A program made the position numbers and the translations under genes. From the NCBI GenBank assembly GCA_030950825.1, contig JAUZQT010000165.1, forward strand, positions 1-13,066: a stretch of 13,066 bases of DNA, given 5' to 3'. Below, piece by piece: positions 1 to 6,408 of this stretch (position 1 is its first letter; every line of letters starts with the position of its first letter). The stretch comes from Mariprofundaceae bacterium. GTDB taxonomy: Bacteria > Pseudomonadota > Zetaproteobacteria > Mariprofundales > Mariprofundaceae. Below the pieces are notes generated by a model. The model saw only the letters and a list, made by a program, of their open reading frames with translations. It made no database searches and had not been told where the DNA came from.

Positions 1-243
1 ATCAACGTGTGCATAGTGACGCGCTTCTGTTTCATACTCAACATGCGCAGTCGCAATAGTAATACCGCGCTCACGCTCTTCTGGAGCACCATCAATATCA
101 GCGTAATCTTTAAAGTCAGCTCCGCCCGTTAAAGACAAAACTTTTGTAATTGCTGCCGTCAACGTTGTTTTACCATGATCCACATGACCAATGGTACCAA
201 TGTTGACATGCGGTTTGGTACGTTCAAACTTTTCCTTTGCCAT
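1..243 (-). CDS. tuf: Elongation factor Tu, N-terminal 81 codons (partial)
   Basis: EF-Tu is the GTPase that brings aminoacyl-tRNA to the ribosomal A site. Only the N-terminus lies in the window; the gene runs off the left edge. The protein begins MAKEKFERTKPHVNIGTIGH. The P-loop GHVDHGKT is at residues 19-26, and the switch I region EERERGITIATAHVEYET follows from about residue 55, including the invariant Thr that contacts magnesium and GTP. The ATG at 243 is preceded by a GGAG ribosome-binding site. Four tRNA genes lie directly upstream on the same strand, the order of E. coli thrU-tyrU-glyT-thrT-tufB, so the gene is probably co-transcribed with them from the promoter near 795-822. By that synteny it corresponds to tufB; a second tuf copy elsewhere is likely but cannot be seen here. 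Confidence 0.98.
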   Translation of the reverse strand, partial: MAKEKFERTKPHVNIGTIGHVDHGKTTLTAAITKVLSLTGGADFKDYADIDGAPEERERGITIATAHVEYETEARHYAHVD

Positions 244-279
244 TTAACATCTCCGTCCACTTCTAGTTTTAAACCATGC

Positions 280-292
280 CTGTCATCGACAG
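280..292 (-). other. Hairpin in the tuf leader between tRNA-Thr(GGT) and tuf
   Basis: CTGTC/GACAG form a 5-bp stem around a 3-base loop. It is flanked by further TTTAAAC/GTTTAAA complementarity (about 268-302) that could extend it, with mismatches. It lies in the 59-base spacer where the tRNA 3' end is separated from the tuf mRNA. It may define the 5' end of the processed mRNA; this role is inferred. Confidence 0.4.
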
Positions 293-302
293 CCATTTAA
301 AC

Positions 303-377
303 TGGAGCCTAGGGCGGGAATTGAACCCGCGACCTCATCCTTACCAAGGATGTGCTCTACCCCTGAGCCACCTAGGC
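303..377 (-). tRNA. tRNA-Thr (anticodon GGT)
   Basis: Read on the minus strand, acceptor arm GCCTAGG pairs with CCTAGGC, followed by a discriminator T and an encoded CCA. The T arm carries GGTTCAATTCC. The anticodon loop is TTGGTAA within stem CATCC/GGATG, giving anticodon GGT, which reads ACC/ACU threonine codons. It is the tRNA nearest to tuf, matching thrT in the E. coli cluster. Confidence 0.97.
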
Positions 378-409
378 CAAACAAGCCTGAATAACAGACT
401 TATTCCAAC

Positions 410-483
<74 letters not shown>

Positions 484-492
484 ACTGATCAA

Positions 493-516
493 AAAAGGTG
501 CTCAGGAACACCTTTT
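493..516 (-). other. Hairpin in tRNA-Tyr/tRNA-Gly spacer
   Basis: AAAAGGTG and CACCTTTT form an 8-bp stem with an 8-base loop, followed on the minus strand by more T residues, so it resembles a weak terminator. In the middle of a tRNA operon it more likely serves as a processing or attenuation structure. Function is inferred. Confidence 0.45.
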
Positions 517-525
517 ACAACTATA

Positions 526-610
526 TGGTGGAGAGGGCTGGATTCGAACCAGCGTAGGCGGAGCCAGCAGATTTACAGTCTGCCCCATTTAGCCACTCTG
601 GAACCTCTCC
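526..610 (-). tRNA. tRNA-Tyr (anticodon GTA)
   Basis: A class II tRNA of 85 bases with a long variable arm. Acceptor arm GGAGAGG/CCTCTCC, discriminator A, encoded CCA. The anticodon stem GCAGA/TCTGC encloses CTGTAAA, giving anticodon GTA for UAU/UAC tyrosine codons. The T arm contains GGTTCGAATCC. It corresponds to tyrU in the E. coli cluster. Confidence 0.97.
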
Positions 611-649
611 CAACAAAACCTTCCAAAAGCACGAAAGATTCGTGAAACA

Positions 650-681
650 ATTGCGCCATGCGGCGAACCACATGGCGCAAT
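650..681 (-). other. Perfect 11-bp hairpin in tRNA-Thr/tRNA-Tyr spacer
   Basis: ATTGCGCCATG (650-660) and CATGGCGCAAT (671-681) are exact reverse complements around a 10-base loop. A second small hairpin (CACGAA/TTCGTG, 630-644) follows toward tRNA-Tyr. There is no T-run after the stem, so it is not a classical terminator. It may be a recognition structure for processing of the polycistronic tRNA precursor; this is inferred. Confidence 0.5.
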
Positions 682-693
682 CCCTTCGTTATA

Positions 694-769
694 TGGAGCC
701 GGCAACAGGAGTCGAACCCGTGGCCTGCTGATTACAAATCAGCTGCTCTACCAACTGAGCTATGCCGGC
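694..769 (-). tRNA. tRNA-Thr (anticodon TGT)
   Basis: Acceptor arm GCCGGCA/TGCCGGC, discriminator T, encoded CCA; D arm TAGCTCAGTTGGTAGAGCA and T arm GGGTTCGACTCC. The anticodon stem GCTGA/TCAGC encloses TTTGTAA, giving anticodon TGT for ACA/ACG threonine codons. It is the first gene of the cluster, equivalent to thrU, and its 5' end is about 25 bases from the promoter -10 element. Confidence 0.97.
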
Positions 770-794
770 ACAAACTTTTCTAACTGGGCGGCGC

Positions 795-822
795 ACATTA
801 CCGAGTAAAATACAAAGTTCAA
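795..822 (-). promoter_or_regulatory. Sigma-70 promoter of the tRNA-tuf operon
   Basis: On the minus strand, TTGAAC (-35, 817-822) and TAATGT (-10, 795-800) are separated by 16 bases. The -35 is preceded by an A/T-rich stretch that could act as an UP element. The -10 is followed by the GC-rich discriminator GCGCCGCCC, typical of stable-RNA promoters under stringent (ppGpp) control. It sits just ahead of the first tRNA. Confidence 0.72.
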
Positions 823-971
823 CCATTAATTTTCACAGCCAACGGCGTTAAAGCGTAAAAACACCCTAGCCAACTTAAAACATTGAAATAAATGAGCAAT
901 AGCACCGTTTCACTGACATCACTTATGATCCGCTCAGCAAAAGTACCGAGAAGAAAGTGCATATCGGTGCA

Positions 972-2402
972 TTAAGGCTTAAAGGATGTGGGGTCAATGT
1001 CATACTGACGAATAAGTTTCCGCACAGTATTGCGATTTAGACCCAGCATGTCTGAGGCTTTCAGCTGATTGCCATCACACTTTTCCAAAACCAAACGCAA
1101 TAAAGGCGGCTCAACCATGGCCAGTAAATTGCGGTGCATATCGCTAGCTTCAGCGTAACCCAATTTATTCATATATGTTCCCAAACATCGCACCACAGCT
1201 TCATCCAGCGTTTCAAGCTTATGCCTTTCATCATGAGCAGTATCATGCCCCAACGCCAGCGCAACATCAGGCAGGGTGATACTCGCCCCTGGTGTCAAGA
1301 CAGCCAAGCGACGCATAACATTTTTCAATTCGCGAATATTCCCATGCCAGTCATAACGCTGGAGTAGCCCAATCGCGTCATTTAACAAAATAGGCGCTGT
1401 CATAGAAAGTTCAGTCGCGGCTTGTTGCAATAAAAACTCCGCAAGCTCGGGAATGTCATCACGCCGATCCCTCAAAGGCGGGATGTGTACAGGAATCACA
1501 TTCAAGCGATAATATAAATCTTCGCGAAAATCACCATTTTGAATTTTCCGCTGTAAATGTTGGTGTGTTGCAGCCAAAAGGCGGACATTGACGCGTTTTT
1601 CTTGATTACTACCAATACGCTGCACCATGCCTGTTTCCAGCACACGCAGCATTTTAGATTGCAAAGCCATTGGCATATCGCCAATTTCATCCAAAAAAAG
1701 CGTTCCACCATCGGCTTGCTCAAACAGGCCTACACGATTTTTATCAGCGCCCGTAAATGCACCTTTTTCATGCCCGAAAAGTTCAGCTTCTAATAACTCT
1801 GAAGGAATCGCAGCAGTGTTAATGGCAACAAATGATTTGTTTTTCCGTAAGCTTAAACGATGCAGCTCTTGAGCAACCAGTTCTTTGCCCGTTCCCGACT
1901 CACCTGTAATCAACACCGTTAAATCAGATGTAGCGACACGCCCAAGGGTTCGAAATAGGTGTTGCATAGCCTCACTTCGACCAATAATCATACTACTGCT
2001 GCTACTACTAGACTTGTCTTTTTTTTGCTCTTCCTGACTGCTCTTAGGACTCTTAGGAATAGGCTGAATGCGCTGCGCCAAAGCTCGCACTTCATTTAAA
2101 TCAAACGGCTTGGGAAGGTACTCCATGGCTCCTTCGCGGTATGCCTCAGCAGCATGATCAAAGGTTGTTTCAGCCGTAAGCATGACTACTGGGGCATGAA
2201 ACTTGCCAGCTGACAAAGCACTCATGCCATTGCCATCGGGCAAAAACACATCCAAAAAAACCAAGTCTACACCATCTTTCTGAAGCCTTTCAGCTTCTGC
2301 GAGCGTGCCAGCTTCAAGCACTTCGAATCCCTCTTCTTTCAAGACCCTAGCTAACACCCAGCGTATACCTGCATCATCATCAACAATGAGTGCGCGCATC
2401 AT
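972..2402 (-). CDS. ntrC: Nitrogen regulation response regulator NtrC (sigma-54 activator)
   Basis: An enhancer-binding activator of sigma-54 RNA polymerase that, once phosphorylated by NtrB, turns on nitrogen-assimilation genes. Domains: receiver at 1-120 with the acidic pocket DDD (8-10), phospho-acceptor Asp51 in FLDVFLPDG, Thr76 and Lys98; AAA+ domain with Walker A GESGTGKE (167-174), the sigma-54-contacting GAFTGA loop (214-219) and Walker B GGTLFLDEIG (232-241); Fis-type helix-turn-helix at about 440-466. All key residues are present. The Q-linker is unusually Ser-rich, with seven consecutive serines at 131-137. Length 476 matches the family. The gene begins ATGATG with the first ATG overlapping the ntrB stop, and GGGAG lies upstream, so the pair is translationally coupled. 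No clear terminator is seen after it in the 200 bases before the tRNA operon. Confidence 0.95.
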   Translation of the reverse strand: MMRALIVDDDAGIRWVLARVLKEEGFEVLEAGTLAEAERLQKDGVDLVFLDVFLPDGNGMSALSAGKFHAPVVMLTAETTFDHAAEAYREGAMEYLPKPFDLNEVRALAQRIQPIPKSPKSSQEEQKKDKSSSSSSSMIIGRSEAMQHLFRTLGRVATSDLTVLITGESGTGKELVAQELHRLSLRKNKSFVAINTAAIPSELLEAELFGHEKGAFTGADKNRVGLFEQADGGTLFLDEIGDMPMALQSKMLRVLETGMVQRIGSNQEKRVNVRLLAATHQHLQRKIQNGDFREDLYYRLNVIPVHIPPLRDRRDDIPELAEFLLQQAATELSMTAPILLNDAIGLLQRYDWHGNIRELKNVMRRLAVLTPGASITLPDVALALGHDTAHDERHKLETLDEAVVRCLGTYMNKLGYAEASDMHRNLLAMVEPPLLRLVLEKCDGNQLKASDMLGLNRNTVRKLIRQYDIDPTSFKP

Positions 2403-3427
2403 AGCTTCTCCCTTTCAATGGGCAGGTGTATCATAAATACGGTATCACCAGCTCCCTCCTTGAGTGAAACACGCCCGCCATGCTCTTGTACAACGCGCTG
2501 AACGACCGCTAGCCCCAAACCACTACCACGCGCTTTGCCTGAAACATAAGGCTCAAACAGGTGGCTTCGTAGTGCTTTGGGAATAGCTTGGCCATTGCTT
2601 CGCATACTTATGGCAACCACGATGCCCTGATGATCAGGCAGAGCGACCAATGGAGCAATGCGTGTTTCCCACGTTATCACGGTAGATCCTGCCTCCAGTG
2701 CATTCACCCACAAGTTTTCAAAAGCCTGCCGCAAACGCGTTTCGTGAACCCATAAATTAGGCAAACTAGGGTCATACACTCGGCGAACCTCTATTTCTCC
2801 TGAATGAATCGACACATCATCAAGAAGGGCGTGAATATTGATGGCCTCCATCGCCACATTGGCACGTGGACCTACCTGCAAAAAGGCATCTATGCGATCC
2901 TTAATGCGATCCACTTCTTGCAAAATATGCGCTGAAATATCGGCTGCATCACCGGTGCTTTGTTCATGCAACAGTTGCGCCGCGCCGCGTAGTGCAGCCA
3001 GTGGATTTTTTACCTCATGTGCCATTTCAAGCGCAATGCGTGCAACAGTTTCCGCCATTTCATGTCGCTTGGTATACTCTTCTACCTCTGAGCGATTGGC
3101 CTCTGGAATAAAGCCGATCACCACACCCTGCTGGCGCTGCATAGGGCCGAAATGCAAGGAGTAAGGCATGTGATTGTGGCGCCCACAAAAAGCATCATAG
3201 GCAACCGTCTCACCTTGCAAAGCTCGTTCAAGCATGGCTTTAAGCTCTGATGATGGTTGCACAAAATCCGCTAGGTGTCGCCCTGCCATGCGCCGCAAGG
3301 ATGTCCCCATGTGGGATTGAGCCAATTCATTGGCATGGGTGATATGCCCTTGCACATTCACCAGCACCATGGCAAGCGGAATCATATCCAGCAACGGGAA
3401 CTCTGGCTGTGGGTTTGTATATTCCAT
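2399..3427 (-). CDS. ntrB: Nitrogen regulation sensor histidine kinase NtrB
   Basis: A soluble two-component kinase/phosphatase that controls NtrC in response to nitrogen status, normally through the PII protein. PAS-like sensor at about 12-110; H-box ALEMAHEVKNPLAALRG with phospho-His137; N-box RQAFENLWVNALEAG with Asn242; lid and G2 region FEPYVSGKARGSGLGLAVV near 291-309. No membrane segments. The start chosen is the ATG at 3427, which overlaps the dusB stop as TGATG; an upstream in-frame TTG at 3445 would add six residues but lies inside dusB. Oddity: the G1 motif that should read DNGxGI reads RSNGQAIP, so the adenine-contacting Asp is Ser and the following Gly is Ala. The stop overlaps the ntrC start. 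Confidence 0.93.
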   Translation of the reverse strand: MEYTNPQPEFPLLDMIPLAMVLVNVQGHITHANELAQSHMGTSLRRMAGRHLADFVQPSSELKAMLERALQGETVAYDAFCGRHNHMPYSLHFGPMQRQQGVVIGFIPEANRSEVEEYTKRHEMAETVARIALEMAHEVKNPLAALRGAAQLLHEQSTGDAADISAHILQEVDRIKDRIDAFLQVGPRANVAMEAINIHALLDDVSIHSGEIEVRRVYDPSLPNLWVHETRLRQAFENLWVNALEAGSTVITWETRIAPLVALPDHQGIVVAISMRSNGQAIPKALRSHLFEPYVSGKARGSGLGLAVVQRVVQEHGGRVSLKEGAGDTVFMIHLPIEREKL

Positions 3428-4437
3428 CAGGCAGCCAACGGACAAACATCATCCAATGCCAGGAAATAAGCCCGTGCCACATCCAATTGCTGATTCCAAT
3501 CGTCCAGACGCTGAAAGTGACCACGGAAGTCGGCAGAATCACGCAGGCCTTTGCTGTACCAGCCAGCATGTTTGCGCGCCATTTTTGACGCAAAGCGTAT
3601 GCCATGATGATCTGCTAGGTGCTGCATATGCTCCTCCACAACAAGCCAGCGCTCTTCCGCAGTAGGAGCATTGGGCTTAGGCAGACCCATGATCGCCGCA
3701 TGAACCTCCTGCAACACCCAAGGATTCCCCTGAACTGCGCGCCCAACCATGACACCGTCACAACCAGAAATACGCAACATTTCCAACGCACTCTCGCCAC
3801 CAACCACATCACCATTGCCAATGACTGGAATAGACACCGCAGCCTTGGCAAGCCCAATATCTTCCCAGTTGGCATGGCCGTGAAACATTTGGGCACGTGT
3901 ACGCCCATGTACCGTAAGCATTTGAATGCCGTTATCTTCAGCGATTTTGGCAATGCGTTCAACATTTTTACTTGGCTTATCCCAGCCTGTGCGAATCTTC
4001 AAGGTGACAGGAATATCCACCGCTTCAACAACGGCATGAATCACGCGCCCCACCAGCGCCTCATCTTTTAACATGGCAGAGCCAGCAACTTGTTTGCAAA
4101 TTTTCTTCACAGGGCAGCCCATATTAATATCAATAAAGTCTGCGCCATGTGCGACAGCCCAATGCGCTGCTTCAACAATAAATTTGCAATCAGATCCTGC
4201 TATCTGGATAGAAACGGGCGATTCATCAGTATCCAATTCGGCCATGCGCTCGGTACGTTCACGACCCTGCTCAACAGCACGCGAAGCAATCATTTCAGTG
4301 ACCGTCAAACCAATACCATAACGACGACAAATTCGGCGAAATGGTAAATCGGTAATGCCAGCCATGGGGGCCAAGGCCAAAGGGGGATCAATGCGGTGTG
4401 TGCCCAATGAAAAACCGGGAAGGGGAGCTTGAATCAA
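3427..4437 (-). CDS. dusB: tRNA-dihydrouridine synthase DusB (NifR3 family)
   Basis: An FMN-dependent enzyme that reduces specific uridines in tRNA to dihydrouridine using NADPH. The N-terminal TIM barrel has LALAPMAGITDLPFRR (20-35), the active-site Cys108 in INMGCPVKK, the phosphate/FMN-binding segments GNGDV and GVMVGRAVQGNPW, and the C-terminal helical tRNA-binding region. 336 residues is normal. The start is TTG at 4437, five bases after GAGGT. The first gene of dusB-ntrB-ntrC; the same nifR3-ntrB-ntrC order is known from alphaproteobacteria, whereas enterics place dusB ahead of fis. The stop overlaps the ntrB start, indicating coupled translation. Confidence 0.95.
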   Translation of the reverse strand: MIQAPLPGFSLGTHRIDPPLALAPMAGITDLPFRRICRRYGIGLTVTEMIASRAVEQGRERTERMAELDTDESPVSIQIAGSDCKFIVEAAHWAVAHGADFIDINMGCPVKKICKQVAGSAMLKDEALVGRVIHAVVEAVDIPVTLKIRTGWDKPSKNVERIAKIAEDNGIQMLTVHGRTRAQMFHGHANWEDIGLAKAAVSIPVIGNGDVVGGESALEMLRISGCDGVMVGRAVQGNPWVLQEVHAAIMGLPKPNAPTAEERWLVVEEHMQHLADHHGIRFASKMARKHAGWYSKGLRDSADFRGHFQRLDDWNQQLDVARAYFLALDDVCPLAA

Positions 4438-4464
4438 TGGATACCTCTGCCTAAAAAAAAGGCA

Positions 4465-4494
4465 ATGATAGGTTCCAGCTCATCTATTGTCCAA
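4465..4494 (-). promoter_or_regulatory. Possible promoter of dusB-ntrB-ntrC
   Basis: TTGGAC (4489-4494) and TATCAT (4465-4470) with an 18-base spacer, ending about 28 bases upstream of the dusB TTG. The match is moderate, and no sigma-54 (GG-N10-GC) element was recognised nearby. Confidence 0.4.
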
Positions 4495-4538
4495 GAAGAA
4501 GGTTGTATTTCGAAAATGTATGCCGAAAAAGCGGCAGT

Positions 4539-4570
4539 GCCTGTATGTGCGCAAATACACACATACAGGC
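4539..4570. terminator. 11-bp hairpin between ppiC and dusB, possible terminator
   Basis: GCCTGTATGTG (4539-4549) and CACATACAGGC (4560-4570) are perfect reverse complements with a 10-base loop. On the minus strand it is followed by a second small hairpin GCCG-CTTTTT-CGGC (4522-4535). There is no uninterrupted T-run, so intrinsic termination of the ppiC transcript is only likely. The 247-base gap around it (4438-4684) contains no gene. Confidence 0.4.
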
Positions 4571-4684
4571 GGGTAGTATTCGTGCACGTTCATTAGCCTG
4601 AATAATTCACAAATACTGTCGTGCCCTTGCTTGCCCCTTTATCCGCAATCATCACAACGATTTATGAATTTTTCAGGTTAGGGC

Positions 4685-4963
4685 TTAACGACGGCTGGTA
4701 ACTTCCAATAAATGATAGCCGAACTGCGTTTTCACAGGGCCTTCAACAGATCCAACCTCGGCTGAAAATACGACTTTATCAAATTCAGGAACCATTTGAC
4801 CAGGCCCAAACTCACCCAAATCACCACCACTACGCCCAGAAGGGCAGCTAGAATGTTTTTTTGCAAGCTCTGCAAAATCTGTTCCTGCTTCAATCTGTGT
4901 TTTTAATGTATTACATTTTTCTTCTGAATCCACCAAAATGTGGCGTGCGGATGCTCTGGACAT
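4685..4963 (-). CDS. ppiC: Peptidyl-prolyl cis-trans isomerase C (parvulin)
   Basis: A stand-alone cytoplasmic parvulin that catalyses cis-trans isomerisation of Xaa-Pro bonds. The 92 residues closely match E. coli PpiC (93 aa): RHILV at the N-terminus with His8, Cys40 in KKHSSCPSG, then GGDLGEF, GQMVPEFDKVVFS with the Met and Phe of the proline pocket, and TQFGYHLLEV with His84. No signal peptide and no SurA/PrsA-type chaperone domains. The ATG at 4963 has GAGGT five bases upstream. It follows the alkyltransferase gene by 40 bases on the same strand and is probably the last gene of that operon. Confidence 0.95.
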   Translation of the reverse strand: MSRASARHILVDSEEKCNTLKTQIEAGTDFAELAKKHSSCPSGRSGGDLGEFGPGQMVPEFDKVVFSAEVGSVEGPVKTQFGYHLLEVTSRR

Positions 4964-5003
4964 ATGTACCTCGTTTCAAATTAATGCCGCAACTATCGAC
5001 ATT

Positions 5004-5447
5004 TCACGGGTTGAAGCAACCATGCGCCGCCTTCTCACCATCAATCAGCCGCTGCTTCCAAACTTTTCCTGCATGAAAACCACCCAAAGCATTGGCTTTT
5101 ACAATACGGTGGCATGGAATAAGAAGCGGCAAAGGGTTGACTCCTAAGGCTCGCCCTAAGGCGCGTGGTGCGGTGTTGAGTATTTTTGCCAATTCTCCGT
5201 ATGTTCGCACTTCTCCATGCGGAATAGCACAAAGTCCAACTCTCATCTTGGCTTGAAAGGGTGTTGTTGCAGCACATAAAGGCGGCAAAGGCAATACCTT
5301 TCCACAGAAATAAGCCGATAACCACAGTGAAACAGGATCCTCATGTTGCGGGTGAAGACTCTTCTGCTGCTGTAAAACAACAGCATGACAGCAATCTTCG
5401 CCCCAGTCATAATCAATCATGCCAAAGGGTGAATGGAAACAGTACAT
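5004..5447 (-). CDS. ogt: Methylated-DNA--protein-cysteine methyltransferase
   Basis: A suicide repair protein that moves the alkyl group from O6-alkylguanine (and O4-alkylthymine) onto its own cysteine. The C-terminal domain has the helix-turn-helix region GEVRTYGELAKIL, the arginine-finger segment PRALGRALGVNPLPLLI and the acceptor motif PCHRIV with Cys112, followed by LGGFHAGKVWKQRLI. The N-terminal domain is short, so the total of 147 residues is at the small end of the family. The start at 5447 overlaps the stop of the SMR gene as TGATG; the longer open frame to 5690 is antiparallel-free read-through of the SMR coding region in another frame and gives a Cys/Trp-rich sequence unlike the family. 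No Ada-type regulatory domain. Confidence 0.92.
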   Translation of the reverse strand: MYCFHSPFGMIDYDWGEDCCHAVVLQQQKSLHPQHEDPVSLWLSAYFCGKVLPLPPLCAATTPFQAKMRVGLCAIPHGEVRTYGELAKILNTAPRALGRALGVNPLPLLIPCHRIVKANALGGFHAGKVWKQRLIDGEKAAHGCFNP

Positions 5448-5779
5448 CAATGCTCTACAGTCTTGGAAAAAAGCTGAATCACGATCACACCAGCAATAAT
5501 CAAACCCATGCCAATCAGTGCGGCAGCATCTGGTATTTGTTTGTACCAAATGGCTGCAACAGCCGCAACCAACACAATGCCAAGGCCAGACCAAATAGCA
5601 TAAGTGATGCCAACAGGAATCGTTCGCAACGTCAAAGTCATGCAATAAAAGGCAATGCCATAACCTGCAACCACAATAAGACTCGGCCACAAGCGCGTAA
5701 ATTCTTCGGATGCCTTAAGAGCGCTTGTGGCCGCAACCTCCGCAATAATCGCCATTGCCAAATAAATATACGCCATCAT
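5447..5779 (-). CDS. EmrE-like small multidrug resistance (SMR) transporter
   Basis: A four-helix inner-membrane antiporter working as a dimer that exchanges protons for cationic lipophilic compounds. It is close to E. coli EmrE in length (110 aa) and sequence: YIYLAMAIIAEVAAT with the essential Glu14, EFTRLWPS, the TM3 signature IPVGITYAIWSGLGIVL including Tyr60 and Trp63, and a final helix GMGLIIAGVIVIQLFS. The TM3 signature favours the multidrug (EmrE/QacE) branch over the guanidinium exporter branch. The start ATGATG overlaps the stop of the 51-codon ORF upstream (ATGA), with GGGGT before it; its stop overlaps the alkyltransferase start. Confidence 0.94.
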   Translation of the reverse strand: MMAYIYLAMAIIAEVAATSALKASEEFTRLWPSLIVVAGYGIAFYCMTLTLRTIPVGITYAIWSGLGIVLVAAVAAIWYKQIPDAAALIGMGLIIAGVIVIQLFSKTVEH

Positions 5780-5931
5780 AACACCCCGCTCGCATCATAG
5801 CTGCACCATTTACAAATACTAGTGCACCCTTGCTCGACGCATCCATCATGCGTTGTTAAATTTTTGCCAGCACCTTCAATGTTAACTTTTGGAGTGGACT
5901 TGCGGGTTGATTTCACTTTAGACTTGCTCAC
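5776..5931 (-). CDS. Predicted 51-aa Cys-rich small protein upstream of the SMR gene
   Basis: Not a recognised family. GTG at 5931, with AAAGGAG at 5943-5949 (11 bases upstream), opens a 51-codon frame ending in TGA at 5776-5778, which overlaps the SMR ATG as ATGA. The first 16 residues are basic (SKSKVKSTRKSTPK), and the second half has four cysteines spaced C-x4-C-x3-C-x2-C at residues 31, 36, 40 and 43, with a Trp between the last pair. That could be a metal-binding or disulfide motif. No signal peptide and no membrane segment. Support comes from the good Shine-Dalgarno, the stop/start overlap and the clustered cysteines. It could also be a leader peptide controlling the exporter gene, or a chance frame. 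Confidence 0.5.
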   Translation of the reverse strand: MSKSKVKSTRKSTPKVNIEGAGKNLTTHDGCVEQGCTSICKWCSYDASGVL

Positions 5932-6002
5932 TGAAAAGGTGACTCCTTTGTTTTGTTGATTGAGCTGCTAACTCTTGGAGGAGCCTACCTTTTTTGCCTT
6001 AT

Positions 6003-6335
6003 AATGTTAGCGGATTGCAGGATCTAAGTTTGCGATAGAATCAAATATGTTGGAGCTGGAGTTAACGGAAAGCTGTCTGATGGACGATCCAGAGTCTTCA
6101 ATCAAACTGATGCATGATAAGCAGGATGCAGCCATTGCAAGTACAATTATTACTATGGCTAGAAACCTTGGCTTGAAGATGTTGGCTGAAGGGGTTGGCT
6201 GAAGAGGTTGAAACAAAAGAACCGCTACAGTTCTTGCAAGAGCATGATTGTGATAAGGTACAGGAATATTATTTCAGCAAACCAGTTCCTGCTAAAGAAA
6301 TTCTGCCCTTGTTGAAGAAAAACATGGTGATTTGA
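6003..6335 (+). pseudogene. Degraded EAL-domain (c-di-GMP phosphodiesterase) gene remnant
   Basis: Three frames carry successive pieces of the C-terminal half of an EAL domain. From 6003: NVSGLQ, the segment preceding the catalytic ELTE motif, ending at a TAG. From 6047: LELELTESCLMDDPESSIKL, then a jump straight to DAAIASTIITMARNLGLKML and AEGVG before TGA at 6200. From 6198: EVETKEPLQFLQEHDCDKVQ, EYYFSKPVPAKEILPLL and a normal stop at 6333. The IDDFGTGYSSL and KIDRSFV segments (about 40 residues) are missing between the second and third motifs. The second frameshift is due to a 13-bp tandem duplication (6184-6196 and 6197-6209, one mismatch); removing one unit restores AEGVETKE. The EAL signature itself is absent, so the 5' part is lost. 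No function is expected. Confidence 0.88.
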
Positions 6336-6385
6336 TTTTTTTAACCCACCTTCTCCACGTAGCAAGCTCAGGTATCGGCTTAACG

Positions 6386-6405
6386 CGTTGTTTGTTTCAT
6401 GTTAA
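6386..6405. repeat. 20-bp direct repeat, copy 1
   Basis: CGTTGTTTGTTTCATGTTAA, identical to the copy at 6471-6490, 85 bases apart. Copy 1 is itself bracketed by TTAACGCG on both sides (6380-6387 and 6402-6409). Confidence 0.85.
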
Positions 6406-6408
6406 CGC

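Noticed and set aside
902..969. GCACCG/CGGTGC complementarity after ntrC as a terminator
   Set aside because: The arms are only six bases and more than 50 bases apart, with no T-run.
5448..5690. N-terminal extension of the alkyltransferase frame to 5690
   Set aside because: It runs through the SMR gene in another frame, is Cys/Trp-rich and unlike the family; the ATG at 5447 overlapping the SMR stop is the better start.
6007..6216. Minus-strand 69-codon frame with a hydrophobic segment
   Set aside because: It is the complement of the EAL remnant, whose plus-strand motifs are clear.
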